DNA of 64,000 bases from Butyricicoccus pullicaecorum (GCA_021531865.1 JAFBIW010000006.1:1-64000); one strand, 5' to 3'. Positions 24,860 to 33,356 are shown, counted from the stretch's first letter. The notes: a model not told the origin generated them from the sequence alone. Numbers and translations are program-made.

Positions 24860-24888
24860 TTGTATTTTGTCGGATTCTTTCGTATAAT
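24860..24888 (+). promoter_or_regulatory. Promoter of the iadA-yfcC operon
   Basis: TTGTAT (24860-24865), 17 bases, TATAAT (24883-24888), about 70 bases before the iadA ATG. The remainder of the 357-base lacI-iadA gap holds the two operators and no gene that I can see. Confidence 0.7.
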
Positions 24889-24958
24889 AGAGGTTACTGT
24901 AAATCCGATCAAATCGATACACTTTTGCAGAATAAAGCGTGAAAGGATTACAAAGCAC

Positions 24959-26131
24959 ATGCTGACATTGCTGAAAAACGGACAGGTCTACGCGCCCGCG
25001 CCGCTCGGGAAACGCGACCTGCTGCTGGGCGGCGGAAAGATCCTCCAGATCGCCGACCGGCTCGACCCACCCGAGGGTTGGGCGGTCGAGGTCGTGGATG
25101 CGGACGGCCTGCTCGTGCTCCCCGGCCTGATCGACTCCCACGTGCATATTCTGGGCGGCGGCGGCGAGGGCAGCTACCACACGCGTACGCCCGAGATCAC
25201 CCTGAGCCAGATCACCTCGGGCGGCGTGACCACTCTGATCGGCTGCATCGGCACTGACGGCGTGACCCGCTCGATGGCCTCGCTCGTGGCCAAGGCGCGC
25301 GGCCTGACCGAGGAGGGCGTGAGCTGCTGGGTCTACACCGGCTCCTATCAGGTGCCCGTGCGCACGCTGACCGGCTCCATTCTGGACGATCTGGTGCTCA
25401 TTGATAAGGTCATCGGCACGGGCGAGATCGCCATTTCCGACCACCGTTCTTCCCAGCCGACGCGCGAGGAATTTGCGAAGATCGTAGCCGACACCCGGCT
25501 GGGCGGCATCCTCTCGGGCAAGGCGGGCGTTGTCAACATCCACATGGGCGACGGCGCGCGCAAGCTCGACTACCTGCGCTACGTCGTGCAGGAGACCGAG
25601 ATCCCGGCCCGCAACATGGTGCCCACCCACATCAACCGCAGCGGCACGCTCATGCGGGACGGCATCGACTACGCCCTGACCTGCGGCGGTCTGATCGACC
25701 TGACGACTTCGTCCGACCCGGAATATCTGGAGCCGGATGAGGTCAAGGCCAGCACCGGCCTGCGGCAGGCGCTGGACGCGGGCGTGCCGGCTTCACAGAT
25801 CACCTTCTCGTCCGACGGACAGGGCAGTATGCCCATCTTCCGGGACGGCGTGTACACCGGTCTGGGCGTGGGCGAGGTCTCCTCGCTCTGGCGCGAGACC
25901 CGGGACGCCGTGCTGACCGAGGGTATCCCGCTCGAGACCGCGCTCGCACCGGTCACGACCTCGCCGGCTGATATCTACAAGCTGCCCGGCAAGGGCCGGA
26001 TCGAGACCGGCGCGGACGCCGATCTCTGTCTGGTGCGGGCGGACGAACTGACGGTCGATACCGTCTTCGCGATGGGGCGGATGATGGTGCGCGCGGGCGA
26101 GCTTCTCGTGCGCGGCACCTTTGAATCCTAA
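24959..26131 (+). CDS. iadA: Isoaspartyl dipeptidase (beta-aspartyl peptidase)
   Basis: 390 residues of the amidohydrolase superfamily. The match to IadA is strong: GLIDSHVHILGGGGEGSYHTRTPE (metal site HVH, ~60-85), AISDHRSSQPT, NIHMGDGARKLDYL, VPTHINRSGTL and FSSDGQGSMP with the catalytic Asp. It hydrolyses beta-aspartyl dipeptides from damaged proteins to aspartate and another amino acid. The ATG at 24959 (AAAGGA upstream) gives the native N-terminus; a much longer open frame upstream is not coding. Followed after 29 bases by a YfcC transporter. Confidence 0.95.
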   Translation: MLTLLKNGQVYAPAPLGKRDLLLGGGKILQIADRLDPPEGWAVEVVDADGLLVLPGLIDSHVHILGGGGEGSYHTRTPEITLSQITSGGVTTLIGCIGTDGVTRSMASLVAKARGLTEEGVSCWVYTGSYQVPVRTLTGSILDDLVLIDKVIGTGEIAISDHRSSQPTREEFAKIVADTRLGGILSGKAGVVNIHMGDGARKLDYLRYVVQETEIPARNMVPTHINRSGTLMRDGIDYALTCGGLIDLTTSSDPEYLEPDEVKASTGLRQALDAGVPASQITFSSDGQGSMPIFRDGVYTGLGVGEVSSLWRETRDAVLTEGIPLETALAPVTTSPADIYKLPGKGRIETGADADLCLVRADELTVDTVFAMGRMMVRAGELLVRGTFES

Positions 26132-26160
26132 TATATTTATAAAATCCAAGGGGGAAAACA

Positions 26161-27675
26161 ATGGAAAAGAAAAAGCGCGGGTTCCGCGTCCCGCACACCT
26201 ACGTCATCATCTTCATCGTCATCCTGTTCGCGGCAGTTCTGACGCACGTCGTGCCGCTGGGCTACTATGAAACCCATGACGTCACCTACACGGTCAACGG
26301 CGAGGAAAAAACCAAAACCGTACTCGATCCGGAGAGCTTCCAGTATGTGCTGGACGAGGACGGCAACAAGGTCACCAGTCCCGCGCCCATCTTCGGCACC
26401 GAGGACTTCGGCAAGCCGGGTATCCTGAACTATGTCTTTGAGGGTCTGACCAAGGGCGACAAGTGGGGCTCCGCGGTCGGCATCGTCGCCTTCCTGCTCG
26501 TCATCGGCGGCGCGTTCGGCATCGTCCTGCGCACCGGCGCGATCGACAGCGGCATCCTCGCCATGGTCAGCAAGACCAAGGGCCGCGAGATCCTGATCCT
26601 GCCCGTCCTGTTCGTCCTGTTCTCGCTGGGCGGTGCGGTCTTCGGCATGGGTGAGGAAGCCATTCCGCTGGCCATGATCATCGTTCCGCTGCTCATCGCC
26701 ATGGGCTATGACGCGGTCGTCGGCGTGCTCGTCACCTACTGCGCCACCCAGATCGGCTTCGGCACCTCGTGGATGAACCCGTTCTCTCTGGCGATCGCGC
26801 AGGGCATCGCGGGCATTCCGGTCATGTCGGGCGCGACCTTCCGCATCATTCTGTGGGCGGTCTTTACAGCGGCCGGTGCGGCCTATACGATGGTCTACGC
26901 GCGCAAGATCAAAAAGAACCCCAAGCTCTCGGTCGCCTACGAGAGCGACGCCTACTACCGCGACGAATTCCGCGCGACCAGCGAGACCCGTCCGGCGTTC
27001 ACGCTGGGCCACAAGCTCGTGCTGCTGATTATCGCGGCGACCGTCGTCTGGACGGTCTGGGGCGTTGTCACAAAGGGCTATTACATTCCTGAAATCGCTT
27101 CCCAGTTCTTCGTCATGGGTCTGGCGGCCGGTATCGTGGGCGTCATCTTCCACCTGAACGACATGACGCTCGACGACATGGCCAAATCCTTCCAGTCGGG
27201 TGCGGCCGATCTGGTCGGCGCGGCGCTCGTCGTCGGCATGGCGCAGGGCATCATCATCATTCTGGGCGGCACCAGCGCGACCGACGGCACCGTGCTCAAC
27301 ACCATTCTGCACGCGATCGGTCAGGCCATGCAGGGCGTGCCCGCCATGCTTTCGGCGTGGATCATGTACGTCTTCCAGACCGTCTTCAACTTCTTTGTTG
27401 TTTCCGGCTCGGGTCAGGCCGCGCTGACCATGCCCATCATGGCCCCGCTGTCCGACATTCTGGGCGTTACCCGTCAGGTTGCCGTTCTGGCGTTTCAGCT
27501 TGGTGACAGCCTGTCCAACCTGATCGTTCCGACCTCGGGCTGCCTGATCGGCGTTCTGGGCGTTGCCCGTCTGGATTGGGGCAAGTGGGCCAAGTTCCAG
27601 ATCAAGATGCAGGTGTTCTGGTTCGCGCTGGCGACCGTCGCCATCCTGATCGCGGTCATGATCGGCTTCGCCTGA
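26161..27675 (+). CDS. YfcC/DcuC-family transporter
   Basis: 504 residues with 11-12 membrane helices. The N-terminus FRVPHTYVIIFIVILFAAVLT and the conserved GGAFGIVLRTGAIDSG, FGMGEEAIPLAMI, FQLGDSLSNLIVPTSGCL segments are those of the YfcC family. Members are annotated as basic amino-acid, dipeptide or C4-dicarboxylate carriers. Co-transcription with isoaspartyl dipeptidase makes uptake of a beta-aspartyl dipeptide, or movement of aspartate, the likely job (inference). GGGGGAA precedes the ATG. Confidence 0.88.
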   Translation: MEKKKRGFRVPHTYVIIFIVILFAAVLTHVVPLGYYETHDVTYTVNGEEKTKTVLDPESFQYVLDEDGNKVTSPAPIFGTEDFGKPGILNYVFEGLTKGDKWGSAVGIVAFLLVIGGAFGIVLRTGAIDSGILAMVSKTKGREILILPVLFVLFSLGGAVFGMGEEAIPLAMIIVPLLIAMGYDAVVGVLVTYCATQIGFGTSWMNPFSLAIAQGIAGIPVMSGATFRIILWAVFTAAGAAYTMVYARKIKKNPKLSVAYESDAYYRDEFRATSETRPAFTLGHKLVLLIIAATVVWTVWGVVTKGYYIPEIASQFFVMGLAAGIVGVIFHLNDMTLDDMAKSFQSGAADLVGAALVVGMAQGIIIILGGTSATDGTVLNTILHAIGQAMQGVPAMLSAWIMYVFQTVFNFFVVSGSGQAALTMPIMAPLSDILGVTRQVAVLAFQLGDSLSNLIVPTSGCLIGVLGVARLDWGKWAKFQIKMQVFWFALATVAILIAVMIGFA

Positions 27676-27693
27676 TCTCCTTCCCTGCCAAAC

Positions 27694-27737
27694 AAAAAGA
27701 TCCGTCTCCACCGCTCGGATGGGACGGATCTTTTTTT
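27694..27737. terminator. Terminator after the iadA-yfcC operon
   Basis: AAAAAGATCCGTC pairs with GACGGATCTTTTTTT, 18 bases past the transporter stop. It also faces the end of ndk on the other strand. Confidence 0.85.
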
Positions 27738-27794
27738 CGTGCTCAGGCGATGTGCCGCCCGTGCGCAGCGTGTGCTCAGCCTGCGCCGCCGTGC

Positions 27795-28193
27795 TCAGCC
27801 GAAGAAGCGCGCGATCTCGATGGCCGCGTTTTCGACCGAATCCGAGCCGTGGATCACGTTCTCGGTCGTCGAGTGGGCGAAATCGCCCCGGATCGTGCCG
27901 GGCGCCGCGTCCTCGAAGCGAGTCGCGCCCATCAGGATGCGCATGCCCTGTACGGCGTGCTCACCCTCGACGATCATCGCGAGCACCGGCCCGCTCGTCA
28001 TGTACGCAACGGTGTCCGGGAAAAACGGTTTGTCCGCAATGTGTGCATAATGCTCGCGCAGGATGGCCTCGTCGAGCTGCATGGTCTGCATCCGCACGAT
28101 GCGGTAGCCCTTACGCTCAATGCGCGCGAGGATCTCGCCGGTCAGGCCGCGCTTGAGCGCGTCCGGCTTGAGCATGATATAGGTCTGTTCCAT
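27795..28193 (-). CDS. ndk: Nucleoside diphosphate kinase
   Basis: 132 residues, slightly short but complete. It transfers the gamma-phosphate from ATP to nucleoside diphosphates through a phospho-histidine. EQTYIMLKPDALKRGLTGEI at the start, PFFPDTVAYMTSGPVLAMI in the middle and the active-site NVIHGSDSVENA at about 113-124 leave no doubt. AGGAAGAG precedes the ATG at 28193, and an extended -10 (TGGTATACT, near 28250, minus strand) is its probable promoter. Confidence 0.97.
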   Translation of the reverse strand: MEQTYIMLKPDALKRGLTGEILARIERKGYRIVRMQTMQLDEAILREHYAHIADKPFFPDTVAYMTSGPVLAMIVEGEHAVQGMRILMGATRFEDAAPGTIRGDFAHSTTENVIHGSDSVENAAIEIARFFG

Positions 28194-28261
28194 TGGATTT
28201 TCTCTTCCTTTCTCGTCTGTGCCGGTCGTCCGGCATGTGTATTTTCAGTATACCACATCCC

Positions 28262-28290
28262 GATCAAAAAGTTGAACTTTATTTTTGATC
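28262..28290. repeat. GATCAAAAA inverted repeat between ndk and the 28.3 kb gene
   Basis: GATCAAAAA (28262-28270) and TTTTTGATC (28282-28290), 11 bases apart, in a divergent promoter region. It could be a protein-binding site or a weak hairpin. Confidence 0.45.
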
Positions 28291-28338
28291 AAAAAAGGCA
28301 TACAATACAGATAATGATATTGTCAGGAGGGATCACAC

Positions 28339-28710
28339 ATGTCATTTATGGATCAATTTGACCGGCTCCGCGACCGGGCGACCGAGCTGGCGCAGACTGG
28401 CGCGGCCAAATCGCGCCAGCTTGCCGAGATCGCCAAGCTGAAGACCGACAACATGGCCGAGGAGGACGCCATCCGCCGCGCTTATATTGAGCTGGGCAAG
28501 CTGTATTTTGAGCAGTTCAGCGACACGGCTGAGCCACCCTTCGCCGCCCCGTGCGACCGCATCCGCGCCGCCCGCGTCCGCATCGCCGCGAATGACCTGC
28601 GCATCGCCGAGCTGAAGGAGGAGGACACGGCGGCAGCCGAACCGGCAGCCGAGGCCGCAGCCGCGTCGGAGTCCGCGCCCCAAGCCCTGCCCGACCATCC
28701 GCAGGACTGA
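28339..28710 (+). CDS. Small charged coiled-coil protein of unknown function
   Basis: 123 residues. I do not recognise a named family. Residues 1-90 are predicted helical and charged (FDRLRDRATELAQTGAAKSR, KTDNMAEEDAIRRAYIELGKLYFEQF), with the look of a coiled coil; the last ~30 are an Ala/Glu/Pro tail. There is no membrane segment or signal. AGGAGG stands 8 bases before the ATG. Similar short proteins with a DNMAEEDAIRRAYIELGKLY-type core are frequent in Clostridia, which is family impression and not proof. It is monocistronic between ndk and a small membrane protein. Confidence 0.8.
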   Translation: MSFMDQFDRLRDRATELAQTGAAKSRQLAEIAKLKTDNMAEEDAIRRAYIELGKLYFEQFSDTAEPPFAAPCDRIRAARVRIAANDLRIAELKEEDTAAAEPAAEAAAASESAPQALPDHPQD

Positions 28711-28817
28711 GCACGCGCCGCGTTCCCAAGGGAGGGGACGCGGTGCTTCTCTGCCATTCGATTGACTTTTGCTCCGGTTTGATATAAAATCACACCAAAC
28801 GATCGGAGGTGTCTGTA

Positions 28818-29303
28818 ATGAAACGTGACGAACGCTTATACAACCTGATCTTCCCGGTCTGGATGCTGTATACACCGCTGGCAGCCGCCGTCTCGCCATT
28901 GATCTGGGGCATTTTGCTCGCCGGAAACTTCGTCTGGGACAGCGCCGTCCTGCTGCTGGCCTTCTTCTGGATGCACCTGCCGCAGAAAGGGACGCTGTAC
29001 CGCCGCGCCATCCTGCGTGTCTGGCTGTGCGGCTTTCTGGCTGACGTAGTGGCCACCCTGCCCTATCTGGTGCTCATGTACACCGGAATCGAGCCCGACT
29101 TTATCAGCGTGTATCACCCGATCGATCAGGTCTTCATGCTTCCTCTCGTCGTGCTGGGCGGTGTGCTGGTCTACCTGTTCGCCAGCCGCTTCGCGCTCCG
29201 GAAAACCGGGCTGGAAACGGCGGAGATTCGCCGGATCGCACGCTTTCTCGCCGTCCTGACCGCGCCCTACACCTTCCTGATCCCGACCAGTTGGCTGGCC
29301 TGA
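28818..29303 (+). CDS. Small integral membrane protein, unknown function
   Basis: 161 residues with four hydrophobic segments (about 8-30, 35-50, 65-85, 98-118) and a short fifth near the C-terminus. No catalytic motif is seen. GATCGGAGGT precedes the ATG at 28818; a GTG nine bases earlier overlaps this site and is not the start. A strong terminator follows directly, so it is the last gene of its transcript. Confidence 0.78.
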   Translation: MKRDERLYNLIFPVWMLYTPLAAAVSPLIWGILLAGNFVWDSAVLLLAFFWMHLPQKGTLYRRAILRVWLCGFLADVVATLPYLVLMYTGIEPDFISVYHPIDQVFMLPLVVLGGVLVYLFASRFALRKTGLETAEIRRIARFLAVLTAPYTFLIPTSWLA

Positions 29304-29307
29304 ATGT

Positions 29308-29338
29308 AAAAAACCGTCTCCGACCGGAGACGGTTTTT
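29308..29338. terminator. Bidirectional terminator
   Basis: AAAAAACCGTCTCC, loop GACC, GGAGACGGTTTTT between two converging genes. Confidence 0.9.
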
Positions 29339-29347
29339 CATTTCAGT

Positions 29348-30472
29348 TTACGGAATCAGCAGGCTGTCTTGCGGGATGTCGTCGCCCAGCCAGGTCTGGT
29401 TCTCGTCCAGATCCATCGTGAACATGCGGCCCGCGTCCTTGTCGTACTTGGCCTGATGGTACTTGAACAGCATCCGGTTGCCGCCGACCGTGCCCAAAAT
29501 CTCGATCTTGCCGGTCGGATGGGACAGCGCGTAGCGCAGGGACTTGCCCTGACCGTTCTGCATCCGCTTTGCGCCCTCAACGACCTGAATACCGCGCAGG
29601 AAGGGCACCGAGAACTGGTTCTTGACGCCCGAGACCGGACGGCACTGAAAGACGTAATACGGGATGACGCCGATGCGGATGAGGCGGCGCAGCAGGGTGC
29701 CCAGCACCTCGCTGTCGTCGTTGACGCCGTGCAGCAGGACGGTCTGGTTGCGGATGGGGATACCGGCCGACAGGATGGCGTGCACGGCGGCGGTCGATTC
29801 GGGCGTAATCTCGTTCGGATGATTGAAATGAGTGATGACAAAGAGCTGCTTCTTTTCGTTGTACTTCTTGAGCAGGGCGATGAGATCGGGATCGCTCGTG
29901 ACGCGCTGCGGGAAGGAAACGGGCACGCGGGTACCGAAGCGGATCATGTCGAGGTGGTCGATCTCGCACAGGCGGCTCAAATATTCCTCGATAACCTCGT
30001 TGTCGTTCAGGAAGGCGTCGCCGCCCGAAACGAGGACGTTGCTGATCTCCTTGTGCTCCTTGATGTAGGCGATCATTTCATCGAGATGGGAAGCGATCTC
30101 CGCATCCGACAGACCGACCAAACGCTTGCGGAAGCAATGGCGGCAGTACATCGCGCAGCGGTTGGTCGAGAGGATGAGCGCGGTCGCGTGATACTTGTGC
30201 TGCATGCCGACGACGACGGTGTTGCTGGCCTCGCCGCTGGTGTCGAAGCTGCCGGACAGATCGGTCTCACGCACGGACGGGATGCACATTTTGCGGATCG
30301 GATCGTTCTCGTCGTCCCAGTTGATCAGGGAAAGATAGTAGCGCGGGACGGACATCGGGAACTGTGCAAGGATCCGCGCCATTTGGGCGCTGTCGGCCTC
30401 GTTCAGCCCGAGCATTTGGCTGACCTCCACGGCAGACGTCATGTTATTTTGTAGATCCTGTTTCCAACTCAA
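29348..30472 (-). CDS. KamA-family radical SAM aminomutase (lysine/glutamate 2,3-aminomutase-like)
   Basis: 374 residues. The cluster motif CAMYCRHC (Cys106, 110, 113) and NVLVSGGDAF are KamA hallmarks, and the PLP lysine aligns with Lys322 in HPTGKIEIL. In lysine 2,3-aminomutase two Asp residues bind the substrate side-chain amine; here the matching positions are Arg278 (QCRPVSG) and about Ser317 (ALSHPTGK). The C-terminal CxCxxC zinc segment is absent, as is the inner zinc Cys (HGVNDDSEV). A non-lysine substrate such as glutamate is therefore possible. The best start is TTG at 30472, 8 bases after GGAGG. Confidence 0.88.
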   Translation of the reverse strand: MSWKQDLQNNMTSAVEVSQMLGLNEADSAQMARILAQFPMSVPRYYLSLINWDDENDPIRKMCIPSVRETDLSGSFDTSGEASNTVVVGMQHKYHATALILSTNRCAMYCRHCFRKRLVGLSDAEIASHLDEMIAYIKEHKEISNVLVSGGDAFLNDNEVIEEYLSRLCEIDHLDMIRFGTRVPVSFPQRVTSDPDLIALLKKYNEKKQLFVITHFNHPNEITPESTAAVHAILSAGIPIRNQTVLLHGVNDDSEVLGTLLRRLIRIGVIPYYVFQCRPVSGVKNQFSVPFLRGIQVVEGAKRMQNGQGKSLRYALSHPTGKIEILGTVGGNRMLFKYHQAKYDKDAGRMFTMDLDENQTWLGDDIPQDSLLIP

Positions 30473-30563
30473 TGTGATCACCTCCGTGTATGCTTGAATT
30501 TTTTGTTTCGAGTTGGCGGTCGTTTTGAACCCCTGTTCAAACCTTTGTTTTATCTACTGTTTC

Positions 30564-30592
30564 ATTATACCACATTTTGCACAGGGTTGAAA
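30564..30592 (-). promoter_or_regulatory. Promoter of the KamA-like gene
   Basis: TTTCAA (30587-30592), 17 bases, TATAAT (30564-30569) with an upstream TG. The rest of the 30473-30811 gap is AT-rich and shows no ORF or repeat that I can support. Confidence 0.65.
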
Positions 30593-30773
30593 TGAACAAT
30601 CTGTTAACAGTTGTGCACTTTGCAAAAATAATGTCGAATTTTTACTGGCATTTTTCCGACATCTTTATCTATTTTGTCTGATTTTTATAGATTTATACCG
30701 AATATTTTAAAGCAGTTTGACGAATCTGTTATTTTGTCCTCAGGATCTTTCAAAAAAATGACATAAAAAAAGA

Positions 30774-30799
30774 AAAGGAGCCGTTTTCGGCTCCTTTTG
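30774..30799 (-). terminator. Terminator after yebC
   Basis: AAAAGGAGCCG/CGGCTCCTTTT with a TTTT loop; on the minus strand a long U tract follows. Confidence 0.88.
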
Positions 30800-30811
30800 G
30801 TTGCAGCGGGC

Positions 30812-31561
30812 TTAGCCCTCGTATTCGTCCTCGTTCTCCCAGTTGTGCCAGACGTTCTGCACGTCGTCGTTGTCCTCGAGGTTATCGAGCAGCTTGCGCA
30901 TCTTCTCCATATCCTCGGCGGCCTCCAGACGGATATAGTTCTGGGGAACCATCTCGACCTCGGCCTCGACGAAGCTCAGGCCCTGTGCCTCCAGCGCCTC
31001 ACGCACCGCGCCAAAATCATCGGGCGCCGTGTAGATGGTGAAGGTCTCCTCGTCTGCCTGGAAGTCCTCCGCGCCCGCGTCGAGCGCCAGCATCATGACC
31101 TCGTCCTCGTCCTTGTCGAGCTCCTCGCGATCTACGATCATGACGCCCTTCTGGTCGAACTGCCAGCCGACGCAGCCGGTCGCACCCATGCCCGCGCCGA
31201 ACTTATCGAGCAGATGGCGCACGTCCGCCGCGGTGCGGTTGCGGTTATCGGTCAGGGTCTCGACGATGACAGCAACGCCGCCAACGCCGTAGCCCTCGTA
31301 ATTGATTGCTTCGTAATCCACGCTGCCGTTTGCGCCCGAATACTTGTCAAGCATACGCTTGATGTTGTCATTCGGCATGTTGTTCGCCTTAGCCTTGGCG
31401 ATGACGTCGCGCAGGCGGCCGTTGATATCGGGATTGGGCGAGCCGCCCTCCTTGATCGCAATGGCCATCTCACGGCCGATCTTGGTGAAGATCTTTGCCT
31501 TCTTGGCATCGTTCGCGCCCTTGCGCTTTGCAATGTTATGCCACTTGGAATGTCCGGACAT
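30812..31561 (-). CDS. yebC: YebC/PmpR (TACO1-like) protein
   Basis: 249 residues, full length. The N-terminus MSGHSKWHNIAKRKGANDAK and GRLRDVIAKAKANNMPNDNI are diagnostic. Members are annotated as transcriptional regulators; recent work on the family ties them to translation through difficult (proline-rich) stretches. AAAGGAG lies before the ATG at 31561. It has its own promoter and terminator. Confidence 0.96.
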   Translation of the reverse strand: MSGHSKWHNIAKRKGANDAKKAKIFTKIGREMAIAIKEGGSPNPDINGRLRDVIAKAKANNMPNDNIKRMLDKYSGANGSVDYEAINYEGYGVGGVAVIVETLTDNRNRTAADVRHLLDKFGAGMGATGCVGWQFDQKGVMIVDREELDKDEDEVMMLALDAGAEDFQADEETFTIYTAPDDFGAVREALEAQGLSFVEAEVEMVPQNYIRLEAAEDMEKMRKLLDNLEDNDDVQNVWHNWENEDEYEG

Positions 31562-31605
31562 ATTGAAACGCTCCTTTTTCTTCTGAAAATTAACTATCCT
31601 TTAGG

Positions 31606-31634
31606 ATTTTATCAAAAATTTACGCTCTGCGCAA
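31606..31634 (-). promoter_or_regulatory. yebC promoter
   Basis: TTGCGC (31629-31634), 17 bases, TAAAAT (31606-31611) on the minus strand. Confidence 0.6.
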
Positions 31635-31715
31635 GTCTTCCGGAAAAATTCCTGCATATTTCGCGGGAAACCGTCCCATACTAAGCGCGAAGTAAGCGAA
31701 AAGAGGTGAACAACC

Positions 31716-31829
31716 ATGTCCAAGAACCAGAACGACAAGCAGCAGACCCCGAACCAGCAGAACCAGCAGAATCAGCAGAACCGCCAGAAGCAGCAGTTCG
31801 AGAACCGCAACGACAAGGACTGCCGCTGA
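31716..31829 (+). CDS. 37-residue Gln/Asn-rich small protein
   Basis: AGAGGTGA stands 6-7 bases before the ATG. The product begins MSKNQNDKQQ and is built of QNQQ-type repeats, 19 of 37 residues being Gln or Asn, ending NRNDKDCR. Low-complexity, hydrophilic, with no membrane part. A hairpin follows 36 bases past the stop. Composition recalls small spore or stress proteins of Firmicutes, but I cannot name it. Confidence 0.7.
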   Translation: MSKNQNDKQQTPNQQNQQNQQNRQKQQFENRNDKDCR

Positions 31830-31864
31830 GACGCACACCGTCTGACAACTGAATAAGACGGGAA

Positions 31865-31901
31865 ACGGCGCCGTCTGATCTTCCCCCTCAGACCGCGCCG
31901 T
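31865..31901. terminator. Hairpin after the small Q/N-rich gene and mrnC
   Basis: ACGGCGCCGTCTGA and TCAGACCGCGCCGT pair with one mismatch. The U tract is poor on both strands, so it may be a weak terminator. Confidence 0.55.
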
Positions 31902-31918
31902 CTCCCTTACTTAATCCG

Positions 31919-32338
31919 TCAGGCCTCCGGTTCCGCCGCATCGCCGGCGATCACGCCGTACAGCGCATTGATGCGGTCGTACCGGCCCTTGAGATAGAGC
32001 CAGCCGAACAGCGCCTCGAGCGCAGTCGCGTAGGCGTACTCGGCCTGACTGGCCGCCTTGGGCACGCCGTGCGTCTTGGTGTTGCGTCCGCGCCGGAACA
32101 CGTCCTGCTCTTCCTCGGTCAAAAGCGGCAGGAGCTTCTGCGCGGCCTCATACTGCGCCGAGGCGCGCACCAGCCGGACGGTATGGCTGTGCAGGTTGCG
32201 CGCAGTCGTGAGGCCCTCCGCAACCAGACGGCCCCGGGTCAGCAGCTCATACACGCAGTCGCCGATGTGGGCGAGCGCGAGCGAGGACAGCCGGCCGATC
32301 TCGCCGTCCTCCATCGTTACATGCAGATAATCTTTCAA
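31919..32338 (-). CDS. mrnC: Mini-ribonuclease III (23S rRNA maturation)
   Basis: 139 residues: one RNase III catalytic domain without a dsRNA-binding domain, as in MrnC of Firmicutes. LALAHIGDCVYELLTR (~22-37) carries the first catalytic Asp, NTKTHGVPKAASQAEYAYATALEALFGWLYL the rest, with the second acidic residue in EALFG. It trims 23S rRNA precursors as a dimer. A GAGGGCGTTTCGTTG context precedes the ATG at 32338. Confidence 0.92.
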   Translation of the reverse strand: MKDYLHVTMEDGEIGRLSSLALAHIGDCVYELLTRGRLVAEGLTTARNLHSHTVRLVRASAQYEAAQKLLPLLTEEEQDVFRRGRNTKTHGVPKAASQAEYAYATALEALFGWLYLKGRYDRINALYGVIAGDAAEPEA

Positions 32339-32392
32339 CGAAACGCCCTCCTTTGGGTCTGAACCTATTATACAAGAAGTCGGGGCAAAAAG

Positions 32393-32424
32393 AAAGAGGC
32401 ACGCCCGGCGGGCGCACCTCTTTT
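32393..32424 (-). terminator. Terminator of the rnf operon
   Basis: AGAGG-CGCCCG type stem (AAAGAGGCACGCCCG with CGGGCGCACCTCTTTT); TTTCTTTTTG follows on the minus strand, about 30 bases past rnfB. Confidence 0.82.
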
Positions 32425-32453
32425 CGCTTTGCAGATTTTGGTTTTACTGATTT

Positions 32454-33356
32454 TTACTCAGCCTTGGGCGCTTCGGCAGCCGCCTTGGCAGCCTCTGCCG
32501 CAGCCTTGGCCTTCTCGGCCTGGGCCTTCATCATGGCCTCAAACTTGGCCTTCTCCTCGGGCGTCGGGACAGGCTCGATCGCGCCCTTCGGGCAGGCCTT
32601 GGCGCACATCTTGCAGCCCTTGCACTTGTCGTAGTCGATGACCGCGACGTTGCCGGAGACATGGATGGCGTCAAACTTACAGGTCTTCTCGCACTTCATG
32701 CAGCCGATGCAGGCGTTGTCGCAGACCTTCATGGCCTGTGCGCCCTTGTCCTTGTTCATGCAGTTGACATGAACCTTCTTGGACTTGGGCACCATGTCGA
32801 TCAGCTTCTTCGGGCAGGCCGCCGCGCACTTGCCGCAGGCGACGCACTTGTCGGGATCGACAACGGCGCAGCCGTTGACGACGTGGATGGCGTCAAACGC
32901 ACAGGCCTTGACACAGGAGCCCAGACCCATGCAGCCGAAGGCACAAGCCTTGGGGCCGCCGGCGACGCGCATGGCTGCGGTGCAGTCCTGCAGGCCCTCG
33001 TAAACGGCCTTGTCCTTGGCGTTGCAGCCGCCGTTGCAGTGTACATGCGCGACCTTGGGCTCGGAGCTGTCCGCCTCGACGCCCATGACCTCGGCGATCT
33101 TGGCCGCAGCCGCAGCGCCGCCGACCGGGCAGCCGTTGACCGGCGCCTTGCCCTCGACGATGGCGGTCGCCAGACCGTCACAGCCCGGGAAGCCGCAGCC
33201 GCCGCAGTTCGCGCCCGGCAGGCACTCACGTACCAGCGGGATGCGCTCGTCGACCTCGACGGCGAAGACCTTCGCCGCGATGCCGAGCAGGATCGCAAAC
33301 ACGACGCCCATGACGAACAGCACGAGCACCGCGTAAACAACGTTCATAGTATCCAT
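32454..33356 (-). CDS. rnfB: Rnf complex subunit B (polyferredoxin)
   Basis: 300 residues. One N-terminal membrane helix, then the four-Cys motif CLPGANCGGCGFPGC (~44-58), and several ferredoxin-type CxxCxxCxxxC sets (CVACGKCAAACP, CIGCMKCEKTC, CKGCKMCAKACP). RnfB is the likely entry point for electrons from reduced ferredoxin on the cytoplasmic side. The last ~30 residues are an Ala/Lys/Glu tail of low complexity, shared in style with RnfC here. Last gene of the operon; its start follows rnfA by 21 bases. Confidence 0.96.
   Translation of the reverse strand: MDTMNVVYAVLVLFVMGVVFAILLGIAAKVFAVEVDERIPLVRECLPGANCGGCGFPGCDGLATAIVEGKAPVNGCPVGGAAAAAKIAEVMGVEADSSEPKVAHVHCNGGCNAKDKAVYEGLQDCTAAMRVAGGPKACAFGCMGLGSCVKACAFDAIHVVNGCAVVDPDKCVACGKCAAACPKKLIDMVPKSKKVHVNCMNKDKGAQAMKVCDNACIGCMKCEKTCKFDAIHVSGNVAVIDYDKCKGCKMCAKACPKGAIEPVPTPEEKAKFEAMMKAQAEKAKAAAEAAKAAAEAPKAE

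Noticed and set aside
23354-26131. A 925-residue open frame on the plus strand
   Set aside because: Only the last 390 residues (from 24959) are real iadA. The upstream part runs antisense to the LacI gene through operators and has no ribosome site.
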